Positions 44,718-55,779 of a stretch of DNA of 64,000 bases are shown here, in pieces. The DNA lies in NCBI GenBank assembly GCA_015680685.1, contig MNCI01007769.1, forward strand, positions 308,042 through 372,041, read 5' to 3'. Origin of the DNA: Gnetum montanum (Eukaryota > Streptophyta > Gnetopsida > Gnetales > Gnetaceae). Below the pieces are notes generated by a model, which was given only the letters and a program-made list of their open reading frames with translations, was not told the origin of the DNA and did not search any database. The position numbers were made by a program, and so were the translations under genes. Every line of letters begins with the position of its first letter. The stretch's first letter is position 1.

Positions 44718-46121
44718 GTGTCGTGCAATGAAAAAATCATAGTAGATTCCCTGGTCACCCTAGCATTAAACATGTCATTACATCTATTCCCAAATTTTCT
44801 AGCTTTGATTACTAAGTGTACAGATCCTATCACTCAGGCAGTACACGTAGCATCTGTTAGTGCTATAGACACCCAGGAGTGGTACGTCAACATTAAAACC
44901 TACCTGCAACATAGCGAATCCCCAAGAGGATTGGCATCTACCCAGAGAGATACAATCCATAAGCGTGCTAAAAAATATGTGATTATGGGAGACAATGCCC
45001 TCTGTAAATGCTCCTATGATGAGATATTGCTGGCACGCGTAAATGAGAAGCAAGCGTAGAAGGTGATTAATGAAGTACATGAGGGACTATGTTGTGGACA
45101 CATAGCACCTAGAGCCATGGTTGCAAAAATCATACGCTTAGGGTACTATTGGCCTCACATGGAGCGTGATTGTCTAGCCAAAGTCAAGACTTGCGATACA
45201 TTCCAAAGATATGCAAATATCATACACATTTCACCTACAGAATTACATCCAACATAGATCACGTGGCCTTTCTATCTATGGGGACTAGACATCATAGGAC
45301 CTATCACGCCTAAGTCTTCTATAGGGCATAGCTTCATCATTACCGCCACTGAGTATTTTACTAAGTGTGTAGAGGCTATCCCCTTGAGGAAAACTACATA
45401 TTAGAAAATTTTTCACTTCATCTTGGACAACAGTGTGACAAGGTTTGGGCTCCCCATGACTATTGTGATAAACAATGGGCCACAGTTTAGTAATGCGGAA
45501 ACTCGAACCTTTTGCAGTAATCTTGGCATCAGAAAATCGTTCTCCTTGGCATATTACCTGCAAGTGAATGGACAAGCAGAGGCTACAAACAAGTCCATCA
45601 TCAACTTGTTGAAGAAAATTCATAACAATAGAAAGAGGTGATGGCATGATCAAATTCTCTATGTACTGTGGGCTTACAGGATGACATGCAGGACTGCAAC
45701 AGGTAAGACACCTTATAGTCTTGTTTATCAATCTGAAGCAATGTTACCTCTTGAGTTGCAGGTGCCATCACTCTGGATGATCCTATTGAATGTTGTGAGT
45801 GAAGCTTAGAACAATGAGTCAAGGATCATCGACCTCGACTCAATAGAGGAGAAGCATGCACAAACACTAGGTCGCATAGAGCATTATGAAAACAAGCAGC
45901 GGTAGAAACGTCATGCAAATTTGCATTAATGGCCAGTACAGAAGGGAGACCTCATTATCAAGGATATCCATGAGCATATGAAAAAATTCTCAGTAAACCT
46001 GGAAGGTCCATACATGGTCACAAAATCCTTTGGGAACGGGGCATTCAAGCTGGCAGACATGGATGGCAACAAGTTTGCAAATCTGGTGAATCATTCATAT
46101 CTCAAGTCGTACTACATCTGA
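44718..46121 (+). pseudogene. Integrase of P2
   Basis: HEGLCCGHIAP and KTCDTFQRY: the last zinc Cys is Phe here (TTC) but Cys in P1. Core: LWGLDIIGP, VINNGPQFSN (Asp to Asn as in P1), NGQAEATNK. GPY module: FSVNLEGPYMVTKSFGNG. Ends near 46,121. Confidence 0.85.
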
Positions 46122-46139
46122 TGCATGATGTAGATAAGT

Positions 46140-46730
46140 AGACATCTGCTATGATGTAAAACTAGCAAATCTTCACCAACATCTACTATGACGTAAAACT
46201 GGCAAAGGTGAGCACACGTCTACTATGACGTAAAATTGGCAAAGATAGTCTTCCATGACTATAAACTAGCACAGATAGTCTACTATGAATATAAACTGGA
46301 ACAGACAGTCCACTACAACGATAAACTGGCATAGAAAATCCGCTATGACTATAAACTGGCATAGATCATCTGCTATGATGTAAAACTATGATAGACCATT
46401 CACTATGATGTAAAAATGGCAAAGGCAGTCTGCTATGACTATAAATTGGCATAGACTATCCTCCAAGACATAAAACTAGCAAAGAACATCTACTACGATG
46501 TTAGACTAGCACAGATGGTCTGCTACAACTTTAAACTAGCCTATCCACCATCTACTATGACATTAAACTAGTAGAACCACCATCCACTACAATGTTAAAC
46601 TGGCTAATCCACCATCTGCTATGACGTTAAACTAGCACTCTGGTCTACGACCTTAAACTAGCACACCATGGTTTGCTAAGACCCTAAACTAGCACATCAG
46701 ATGGTCTACTAGAACCTTAAACTAGGTTTT
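46140..46730. repeat. Tandem repeats after integrase in P2
   Basis: Same units as in P1, with one or two extra units around 46,280-46,340 (ATAAACTGGAACAGACAGTC), so the two arrays have changed copy number since the duplication. Confidence 0.85.
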
Positions 46731-46925
46731 TGGCACATCCCCAACATGCATCCACAATCATCAAACAAGTGAGCATGCATATTGCCAACATGGGGTGGGA
46801 TGTTGTAGTTCCCAAACATAGTTCACGATGCTAAGAAAGCACCCTTGGGAACATATGTAATGCCACTACCCTTGGCATCTTGCTAATCCTCTGGAGATGT
46901 CTTATGACATCCTGCTAACTCTCCA

Positions 46926-47291
46926 ATGATACCACCACCATGGCTCATTGCCCTGGAAGTAGCTTCCCTGGTCAGCACCTACCTTTGGAGTTCCAGCAGT
47001 ATTGTGGCCCAATCACAATGTTACACACGCAATCCACTCTCTCATATCTTTTACAAGCTTTTCTTGATGCCTGTAATACCCTCTGATATGCCCAACTACA
47101 AAGTCCATGATTTGCGTAACGCAACTCGCTACATGGGACTCATGTATAGGCAACTCATCCTAGGAAAGAAATGCCTATCATGTGATAAGGTTGTTTGCAA
47201 ATGTAAATGGAAAAATAGCAAAAGCAAAAGTGTAAAAGAGAAAAAGCTCACAAAAAGAAAAAAAAACATGTCTAAAACAAATGGCACATAG
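46926..47291 (+). CDS. Small Cys/Lys-rich reading frame in the P2 3' region
   Basis: 121 codons. The last 74 match the P1 frame (CLSCDKVVCKCKW plus Lys-rich tail). The N-terminal extension is hydrophobic (LIALEVASLVSTYLW). Evidence for coding is weak: only two copies, both inside one duplication. Confidence 0.25.
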   Translation: MIPPPWLIALEVASLVSTYLWSSSSIVAQSQCYTRNPLSHIFYKLFLMPVIPSDMPNYKVHDLRNATRYMGLMYRQLILGKKCLSCDKVVCKCKWKNSKSKSVKEKKLTKRKKNMSKTNGT

Positions 47292-47432
47292 GCTGTTTCA
47301 TAGTAACCCTCTCTAACCATTTTGACAAGAGGTCAAAGGTCAGCAAAAGCAAAGATGACCATGCAAACAACTCCCTCACAAGCATTCTGACAAGGGATTT
47401 TGCTAAGTTTCATCTTTACCATTTTCCTGAAC

Positions 47433-47601
47433 CTCCTTCCCCCCTGATTAACCTTTCCCTTTTCCCTGCATAACCAATCCAACACTCTCAAGCATAGCTA
47501 AGTGACATCTTAGTGATCACTGAAGAGTGATGTTAGCATTTTGTCTTTCGTGGTGTTTCGTATTCTTTGTCAGCATCTCTCAGGTCCATTCTCTAGACAT
47601 C
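47433..47601 (+). other. 3' end of the B element before the LTR
   Basis: Short unique stretch with no gene, ending in CTAGACATC before the purine tract. The same ending (TAGACATC) precedes the X purine tract at 764-771. Confidence 0.5.
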
Positions 47602-47613
47602 GAGAAAGAGGGG
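47602..47613 (+). other. Polypurine tract before the 47.6-kb LTR
   Basis: GAGAAAGAGGGG, four bases before the LTR start TGAAACACCC at 47,618. Confidence 0.8.
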
Positions 47614-47849
47614 CCAATGAAACACCCTAAAGTTTCAAGGCATTCTTGCTTTACTAGGGTCCTACAACTAAGGAAAACATTTCCACAAGTGTAGCCTCAT
47701 GACCATTTGGCAAGAAATGGATGCTCTGAGTTCAGATTTTCCAATTTAGACAATTTAACTAGCTGACAGTTCACTCAGAAAGCATGTTAAGGGTTGTCAA
47801 CGGTGCTTAGGATTAACAAAATAGTTCAGCAAGTTATCTAGTCAAGAAG

Positions 47850-48625
47850 TTTGCTATGCTATGATACACTATGTAGCGTAGCAGGCCTTAGAAGACAATT
47901 GTTCAGGCAACCAAACTTTTGCAAGATGAACTGCTACGCTACGGTACACTATGCAGTGTAGCACAGTGTAGGAAAGGAAAAATAGAAAGGCCTAACTTAC
48001 CTAGTGATTCCAATTGCACTCGGCAAGCACTCTGGCCTTCAAAAATAATTATCTTTTTCAACCTCAAGTCCTTCAGCAAATTTCCGCTTACTAGAAAAGT
48101 GGCAGATTAAGCAAAAAGTAGGCTATGTTGGCTGCTACCCTATGTTATGTTGCATAGCATAGCATGGCATAGCGATGATGCAAGAATGACAAAAGGCATC
48201 TCAAAATGTAGGATTAGCAAGTTAAAAATCTTGATGTCACAAAGAGAAAAGGTTTTAGATTGTCAGCATGATCTTCAAACAAACATTTACAACTCAAACG
48301 CAAATCATAGTTAAAGCTAGTTGCTACGCTATGCTACACTATGTAGTGTAGCATAGCATAGTAAATATGTAGAACTAGCCAAAACACTTCAAAGGTTTCC
48401 AACACATGCAATTACCTTCAATACAAATCTCTTCCTTGAACTGGTTTCTACGCTACATAGTGTAGCACAGCGTAGCAAGTAGCTACGCTACGTCGACATG
48501 CTACGCTCCAAAGTGTAACACAACGTAGAAGGCAGTTGAGCATAACACAGCATAGCAAGCATCTATGCTTTGCCAACATGCTATGCTCCACAATGTAGAA
48601 CAGTGTAGTAGGAAGCTATGCTACA
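47850..48625. repeat. Hairpin-forming motif repeats in U3
   Basis: At least seven clusters of GCTACGCTACACTATGTAGC followed by GTAGCATAG-type text, several about 190 bp apart (47,950; 48,150; 48,340). The cluster at 48,328-48,357 is a perfect 14-bp inverted repeat with a 2-base centre. Confidence 0.8.
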
Positions 48626-48813
48626 TCAGTATTCTTCACTCCTTGTTTGTATCGTTGGCACACCTGATCCCAACATCTTTAGTTCCGACAGCATAATTGT
48701 AGTGTGGCAGGTTCACAATCGACTTTGCATGTTCATGTAGTGTGGACACGTCAACATCTTCTGAGTCCAAGACATGTGTCATCCATTCCTCACTTCTCGC
48801 GTCATCCTAGCCC

Positions 48814-48821
48814 TATAAATA
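48814..48821 (+). promoter_or_regulatory. TATA box of the 47.6-kb LTR
   Basis: TATAAATA within CTAGCCCTATAAATATCCC, same context as in the other family LTRs. Confidence 0.7.
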
Positions 48822-49473
48822 TCCCGACAAGAAATGCTCAAAGGGTTGCCAAACTGGCAATTCTAGTGTTTGTCAAGAATTTTAGCTTTTGGGAAATTGG
48901 TTGGCAAACATTGGAAAAATTTGTTTGGAAAGCCCTAGAAATTGTTGGTTAGCAAATTTGTGCAAAGAGTGGGCAAAAAAAAATCCCTAGTTGGCAAATA
49001 TAGTTAGCAATTTATTAACAAAGTCAACAAGTTGGCTTTGTAGCATTTCGAATTATTGGCTCTTAAGTCTACATTGAAGTGCATAGTTGGCTTGCTTTGA
49101 ACGTCCTGGTTACTTTTGGGATCTCTATGCTTCCCAGTGTTGTGTAACCGATTGTATCCATCTTGTCAAAGTAAATCCATAATCTTGAAGCGGTGCATTT
49201 CTTAACTCTAGTTCACTTTATTTTCCTACTTATCATTGCATTCTATATTGTTTTCACTTCCTTGCATTTAATAATTATTATTTTACATGTTTCCATATTA
49301 AACATTTACATAATATTTAGTGACACTGACTAAGTCCCTATTTGATCGACTAGACCGTTCAGGGCACCCTGCTTGCATTTTATCCAGCATGACCCTCATA
49401 GGGATCCAGGGTTAAGACTGTCCGACCGACAACCTCTCAGTGTTTCCAGCCATTGACGTTTTTAGTCGCTACA

Positions 49474-52470
49474 CTAGGGACCATGGATAGATCAAGCATA
49501 CTTGAATCAATAATGTTTTCTTGAACATTTTTGGGCATCCTACTAGCCAACCACTACTATGCCAAATTTCCCTTTTCATACTTAAGGATCAAAGTCTCCT
49601 TGAAGTACCCTGAAATAACAAGTGTGATGGTGGAGGAGGTGGCATCATCTAAGATACAACAAAAGACTACTTAGCATAAACATAAAAATTTAAAGACAAA
49701 AATATATCAAGTATAACAACATCAAACCCAAATTTATAGCCAAATCTAGCTAATAAAACCATTTAGACATTCAAAGCCTAAGTAGCCTACAATCATGCAA
49801 CCATGAAAATGTTGATATAAAGAACCAAAATAAAAACAAAAAATAATTCTTATCATTCTTACTAGAGGGTGACAAGGAGCCTTCAATTGGTATGTAGGCC
49901 AAATTTGATTTATTCCACCGACCATGTGCTATGCCATTGGCTACACAATGTTGGTAGGCTTTGAAGTACTGTGTGATGTATCTTCCTAGGTCACCTCTTA
50001 GTTGTTCCACCATCACAAGCCTCACCATGGCACTCTTGGTGAAAACCTTCAATGTTTTTTAGGCTAACGGTAGGAGCTCATCCTACTTGATGTACCCCTT
50101 GTCATCCACCCTATACTGCAAGTGCACCAATCCAAGCAAGAAAGTGATAAAACCAAATAGCCTAGCAAGAACAATAACTAAAGTAGACAAAAATAAAAAC
50201 TTGAAATCATGCTTACCCTTCCACATGGTAAATAATATTAGGAGGGTTTTGGAACATCATGTGAGCCTAATTTCCAAGTAGTAAGTTGTGGTTAGTGTTG
50301 TAGAAGTTGAATTCCAGGATGTCCAAAATCTTGGATAGCTTACGAGTTCTTCTTCTATGAGTGTTATCAACAACCTTGCCCTCTGCATGTTTCTCAAGAT
50401 TATCTTCTCTAAACTTGATGATTAAGCTATACAATTAAGGTAATAAGCTCTCAACAATAACAATAGCTATGTGGGTTGACAAGTATGACCATATCATCAT
50501 GCTAAAGTTCTATAGTAGGAATGCCAAGAACTCTTTTGCCCTAGGCCTAAACCATAAAGAGCCATACTTCAAAGTTATATGGGAGGTGGAGTGTTAGGTC
50601 CTAAGGTATGGATGCAACATAGTAATCCCACTAGCTCTATTAGCTCTAGCATGGTCTTTAGGAAGACCCTACACACACAATAATAACCATTACAATCATT
50701 AACAGTAATAAACAAATACAAAAAAACTTTAAATAGCCAAAAATATCTATAATATCAATGTCAACATTACCATTCCATTCCAAACAACCAAACCATAGTT
50801 TCAACACTTAGACTTTCACCTAAATGCCATGTACAACCAAGTGGCCTAATAATGACTGATGGTAGTTTTCATGCTAAGATATGCATAAAAGTATAAAATA
50901 TTTTTATGTAAAAAATCAAAGGCATGAGTCAAATGGTGTATCAACTACAACAATCCAAAAAACAACTTTAAGTTTGCACAATTTTACTAAGCATCATAGT
51001 TAATGGTGAAATTAGCCATAGTAAAAATGCTAGGAGGCCTAGTTAAAATTTGCTAAAATTCAAAATGACTATTTACAACTAAAAAATAATGTATAAACAA
51101 CTTCATGAACCTTTAAGCATAAAAATCAACACCAACATCAACATCAATGTGGCATGTATAGAGAACAAGGTTTGCAATTTTCATGGTCAAAATTGCAACT
51201 GTATAGAACAATTCACACCGAAATGAAAATGATAGATTACAACTAAAATTTTTTCTAATTCTATAAATTATGTGAGCATAAGAATTTAACAAAACTGGCT
51301 TACTATGATGGGGTTTCAAGATTAGAAAAAAAGTTAAAACACCAACCAATAGCATAACAACATGCCATCATAAACGTCACAACAAAACCAAAACTGTGGA
51401 AAATAGCCAGATTAGACAATCCATAAAAAAAATAAAAATATTTTAACTTGGCTAAAACAACTTCCAAACCATTCCTAACACCTTATAGTAGCCTCAAGAT
51501 GATGGGACATTAGATGGAAAAATTTTCTAGGGTACCAACATTACCCTTCTTCATAGGGGTAAAACATAACAACCAAAAGATTACACTTTGAGTAGGTCAC
51601 TAAAAAATTCATTAAAAATCAACCACATAACCAAATTCACTGATTTCATAGTCATTGTTAAACCATAAGCTAAACACCTAAAACTATAAACCATAAACAT
51701 TCTTATATGTTTTTGCAGAAAACATTGCCAAATTGATATAAACTTGGCCATGATAGCAAATCCCCATTTTGCACAAGCTTAGGAAACAATTTACCAAGAA
51801 TTAACTATACATCCAAATTTGAGGAATCTATAGTCATCAAAATTCTTAAACAAAAAAATACGAACCACAACAAGGAAACCAAAAAATTATTGATTTTTTT
51901 GAAGTGAAACAACATGAAATTGTCATGTAAAAAATGGCCAAAACTGAAAACCCACTATACATTACTTTATGGAAAAGTTTATAATGAATTAACTTTAAGT
52001 TAGCATTAGATAGTTCAAATGTATACTCAATTATTAAACATAATACTACAATCCTATGCCATAAAAACTGAAAAATATGAACTATTGGAATAGAAAAAAA
52101 AATCCAAAATTGATGTTGCTTTTTTAAACCAAAACACATAAAAGTGCCCAAAAGCAAGAAAAATAAATTTTCCATTCAACAAACACCAATCCCACAATCC
52201 AAGAAATACCAAAAACCCATAGAAATGGCCTAGATATTAGCAAGATTTTTATGAATTAAAAAATAACAAACACACACAACACTACAACCAAAAACACCTA
52301 TGTTCCAAAGGAAAATTCTATTCAAGAGAGTTAGAACTTGTGTACCTGGGAGTCATGGTGTTGGAGCTCCTAATAATAATAGGGCATGAAAGATTAAAGA
52401 GGATGTAGGTAGTATCATTAGCCTCGTCTAAATTAGGATTCTTGTTGATGGTAGCTCTCCTCTTCAACAT
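49474..52470 (-). pseudogene. Antisense multi-exon gene, copy A (FCP1/NIF-like)
   Basis: Exon 1 52,470-52,346 (MLKRRATINKNPNLDE...), exon 2 50,668-50,217, exon 3 50,115-49,863, exon 4 49,648 to the cut at about 49,474. Donors GTACAC, GTAAGC, GTAAGA; acceptors all AG. Exon 2: MLELIELVGLL (motif I, Glu for Asp), LWFRPRAKEFLAFLL then NFSMMIWSYLS, and MMFQNPPNIIYHVEG with Gly-Asn where Asp-Asp is usual. Exon 3: YFKAYQHCVANGIAHGRW. Exon 4 keeps SLSMKRE..W (TLSMKFGE..W in copy C). Intron 1 is 1.68 kb. Several stops. Everything after the start of exon 4 has been replaced by the 47.6-kb LTR. This is the most diverged copy, yet exon lengths match the others within about 15 bases. Confidence 0.65.
50669..52345 (-). 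other. Intron 1 of antisense copy A
   Basis: AT-rich, no coding signal on either strand. Splice sites fit the exon model. Contains no clear transposon. Confidence 0.5.
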
Positions 52471-52649
52471 AGTAGCAACCAATGTAAAAGAGGTTGATGT
52501 TTTGGAATTCTTGAGCCTTTTGAAGTAACAACGCTAGCCTCTTAGGTAGAAAAAGATCAACTACACTGAGGATGAGGGTTGCAGGTGCTAGAGTAGGTGC
52601 AAAGCTCTGATCTAAGGCACTAGAGCTTGAGAGTGGTAAGAAAAGAATA

Positions 52650-54720
52650 ATTTGTGTAAAATTATTTTCTGAAACACACTTCCAAACTTATGCACCTCCC
52701 TGGAAAACCCTAGTTTTTCAAAACACTCTTCCAAGTGTCATTGAACTTAATGATCAAAATTCATAAGTGTGACTATGTTGGGTGAGTGGGAACCGGATGC
52801 ATCAAAAAATCTAAATTTAAGATGGGCCCGACTAGATGCATAGGAAGAATGCTAATGGAAATCCTAATACACTTGGATTTCGTGTTTCCTAGGGTGACTA
52901 CGCTAGGTTTGAATTATCCATAAGCCTTTAAATGAATTTCAAAATCCTAATTATTTCTAAAACCAACCTTCCAATTGTCTAACCATGCCATAAACCCCTA
53001 TGCCCACAATGGAAAACCAAGTGTTAACATTGATGAAAATTGAACAAAGACATAGGCAACAATGCATTCCAAAACCTATTAATTTTGGCAACTATGCTAA
53101 CAAGCAACCTGACTACACTAGCTAGCATAGTCACTAGTAGGAAGAGGTTTCCAAATATTAACCAAGATGCCAGTTAACTCTAGAATGATAGCTTCATATA
53201 TCAAACCCTAGCTACGAGATCTGATAACTCTAGAATTACATGAAACATGTTAAAATTTATCAAAATTCAATTTTTTTTTGCATGCATATGCTAAAGCCAA
53301 GTCTTAACTACATTAGCTAGTGTAGTAACTAGTAGTTGGATAATAAATAAACATTAAAGATCTAAAATGACCTTCAAATTGACACATTTTGACATTAACT
53401 TCACTCTAGGACCTTAGGTAATCATGCATTGATAAACTGTGAAGTAGAAACAAGCCAAATTCCATTTTCATTATGTCGCTATTTTGAGGAAGCTTGTGAC
53501 TACACTAGCTAATGTAGTGCCAACATAGTCACACTTCCAAAACACCAAACCAGGATTCCAACTTGTTAAATTTCCTTCTAAAAACACTAGACTAGCCCCA
53601 AAACACTACCACAGACTCCAAAGATCTCTAAACCTACAATCTTAGTTAGAAATAGTCAATACTCATCATACATCCCACATCCACATTGCAGCCATGCTAG
53701 CCAACATAGTCTAGTGGTGTTTGACCATTATGACATCAAATTGACTATCAAAACTAACAATTTTAAGTCTAAAACCATATTTTTCGACATCAATGGCCTT
53801 AGAACTTGAAAACCTAGTCAATCAATCATAGGATTATATCAAAATTTAAATTCCATATTATGAATATGATAGAGTAAGCTTGAACTATGCTAGCTAGCAA
53901 AGTCTCAGTCAAGTCATGGTTGAACGTTCATTCAAATGGTGATTTAACAATCAAAATAGTCCAAAACCTAAATTGAAAATCCATGACCTTGTATAGCCTT
54001 ATCAAATTGCAAATTCACTTTGTTTTGATGATGAAAACACTAGATCCATCCTGACTATGCTAAGTTTAGGCTAAACTATGCTAGCCAACATAGTCAAATT
54101 AGGATATGATTATTTGAAAGCCTTAATGGCCTTTAAAATCATCCATCTTCAGTTAGGACCCTAGCTAGAAGAATCGATAACCTTGAGAACTTAAGAAACA
54201 TGTCAATTGACCATAGAAATCCATCAAAAGCTAGATTTTGCACATGACTACCTTGAGTAAGGCCATGACTATGTTAGACAATGTACTCCCAGCATAGTCA
54301 TGATTGAGAATTCATGAAATTGATGTGTTTACATTTGAAAACCTTAACTTAAGACACTTGAAACCCTAATTGACACTACATAGTTGTGATTTTACCTTGT
54401 TTTGATCATGGAAAGATTAGATTTCATGTGACCATGTTGAGGCAGTCTTATTACTATGTTGGTCAATGTAGTCTTAGTGTAGTCCATGTTCCAAGGTGCT
54501 TGATCATCAAAGTAGCACTCAAAATAATCAAAATGATTGATGCCAGAGCTAGAACACTTAAACCCTAAAGCTAATTGCAGTTTGACTTGTTTCAACCATG
54601 AAAAACATAGGTTTTGATCTAACTATGCTAATCCAACCTTCAACTATGTTGGCCAGCATAGTCATGAGGTGTTGATACAATATTCCAATTTCAATAGTGT
54701 TGGACCTAGAAATTCTGATT
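52650..54720. repeat. About 190-bp tandem array upstream of antisense copy A
   Basis: A motif ACTATGCTAGCCAACATAGTC recurs about every 190 bp, near 53,115, 53,310, 53,500, 53,690, 53,885, 54,075, 54,268, 54,460 and 54,647. The rest of the unit is loosely conserved (TTGATCATGGAAAA.., CTAGAACTTGAAAACC..). The motif is partly palindromic. It lies where C and P2 have their repeats between the antisense gene and RT. Confidence 0.65.
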
Positions 54721-54748
54721 GCTAGAATGAAAACTAAAATATTCCAAG

Positions 54749-55304
54749 TATGACATACCATCGTCAAATGTCATGGAAAATGTCAAATATATGATATATT
54801 AGAAGATATACCAAATGCAAAATATATGTGATATTCAACATTATGTATAAAGGAAATAATAGGAAAAATGTAGAAAGAGAAAGAAAAGAATGCTTTATTG
54901 ATATGGATAATGTATCTGGATCATGCTCTAAGAACTTTTATTGAGGTTTTCTTCCTTTGGCATCTATCCCTTAGAGGCAATCCAACATTGCCACCATAGT
55001 TAGGCCTATAACCCAGCGAGGAGGGATGACTAGTTCACTTCCTGTCCCACCTCACCTAACTTCTTATGACTTTCCTATACTAGTTTTACCATTCCATGCT
55101 AGTAAAACCTCTAACCCCATGTATAAATCCATTAGATCAAACCCCCAAAGGTTACCTTAAGAGACATGTCCATTATTACAATGCACCCTTTTGAGTATTA
55201 TCACAACTACCCATTTGGGTCTTGTTAAGATGATAATAATAATTGTTATGAAGAGACACCATCTTCATTCAATAAAAATATCATTTTGGAATGGGGATGT
55301 GACA
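54749..55304 (-). mobile_element. 3' LTR of G
   Basis: Aligns along its whole length with 59,739-60,308 (for example ATATACCAAATGCAAAATAT and ACCATAGTTAGGCCTATAAC). It lacks a short piece present near the outer end of the other LTR (about 59,790). Confidence 0.85.
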
Positions 55305-55319
55305 ATCTACCCCCCTTGT
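55305..55319 (-). other. Polypurine tract of G
   Basis: The minus strand reads ACAAGGGGGGTAGAT immediately before the LTR start TGTCACATCC. Confidence 0.85.
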
Positions 55320-55779
55320 ATTTCATTTTTTATTGAATGAGTCCACGTTATCTATCTTTTTCTAGCTACAACGCTTTCTTTCATGATATTTTGCTTTAAT
55401 AATTTCATTTCTCCTTTAAACTTGATGTTATTTCTTACTTATTCTACGAAAAAAAATATTGTTAAATTATATGTAAAATTAAATATTAATTTCTTGATAC
55501 TTACTTCATTTTCTAAGAAAATGACAAAAGGTGAATTAAAGATTTATCAACCACTAATCAGCAGTCCTAACTAGGGTCACACAAAGTGCAAGTTAGATCT
55601 AGTTACCTAACCGAAGGTAGGGAAAATTATTTATCCCAAATTTCTATTATCATAGATATTTTACTTATTTAATTGAAATATAAAATAAAAATTCAATAAA
55701 ATAATAAGATCATCAAATAAAAGTAAGAGTGAGATACTTCTTGATCTTAATCAACCTTATGAACTAATCAGAGTAATTG

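Larger units (their letters stand above)
42260..47432 (+). repeat. P2: second copy of the 5.2-kb duplication (pol block)
   Basis: See P1 for boundaries and shared stops. P2 is followed by unique 3' sequence, a polypurine tract and an LTR, and is preceded by the antisense gene promoter. It is therefore in the natural order (antisense gene, repeats, RT, integrase, repeats, LTR) and probably the original. Confidence 0.85.
47618..49473 (+). mobile_element. LTR (probable 3' LTR of element B)
   Basis: Starts TGAAACACCCTAAAG. U3 has hairpin-forming GCTACGCT/AGCGTAGC motifs, the TATA box is at 48,814, and the U5 block (TTGATCGACTAGACCGTTCAGGG, shortened: GACCGTTCAGGGCACC) matches the 11.4-kb LTR at about four of five positions. 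It ends near TTTTTAGTCGCTACA. Immediately right of it is exon 4 of antisense copy A, so the element was inserted in that gene or in a deletion next to it. U3 is about twice as long as in the 5' LTR, and no exact target duplication pairs the two, so pairing with the 11.4-kb LTR is an inference. Confidence 0.7.

Noticed and set aside
49474-49485. Primer-binding site after the 47.6-kb LTR
   Set aside because: CTAGGGACC vaguely resembles the family site, but the following bases belong to exon 4 of the antisense gene, so it is the outer flank of a 3' LTR.
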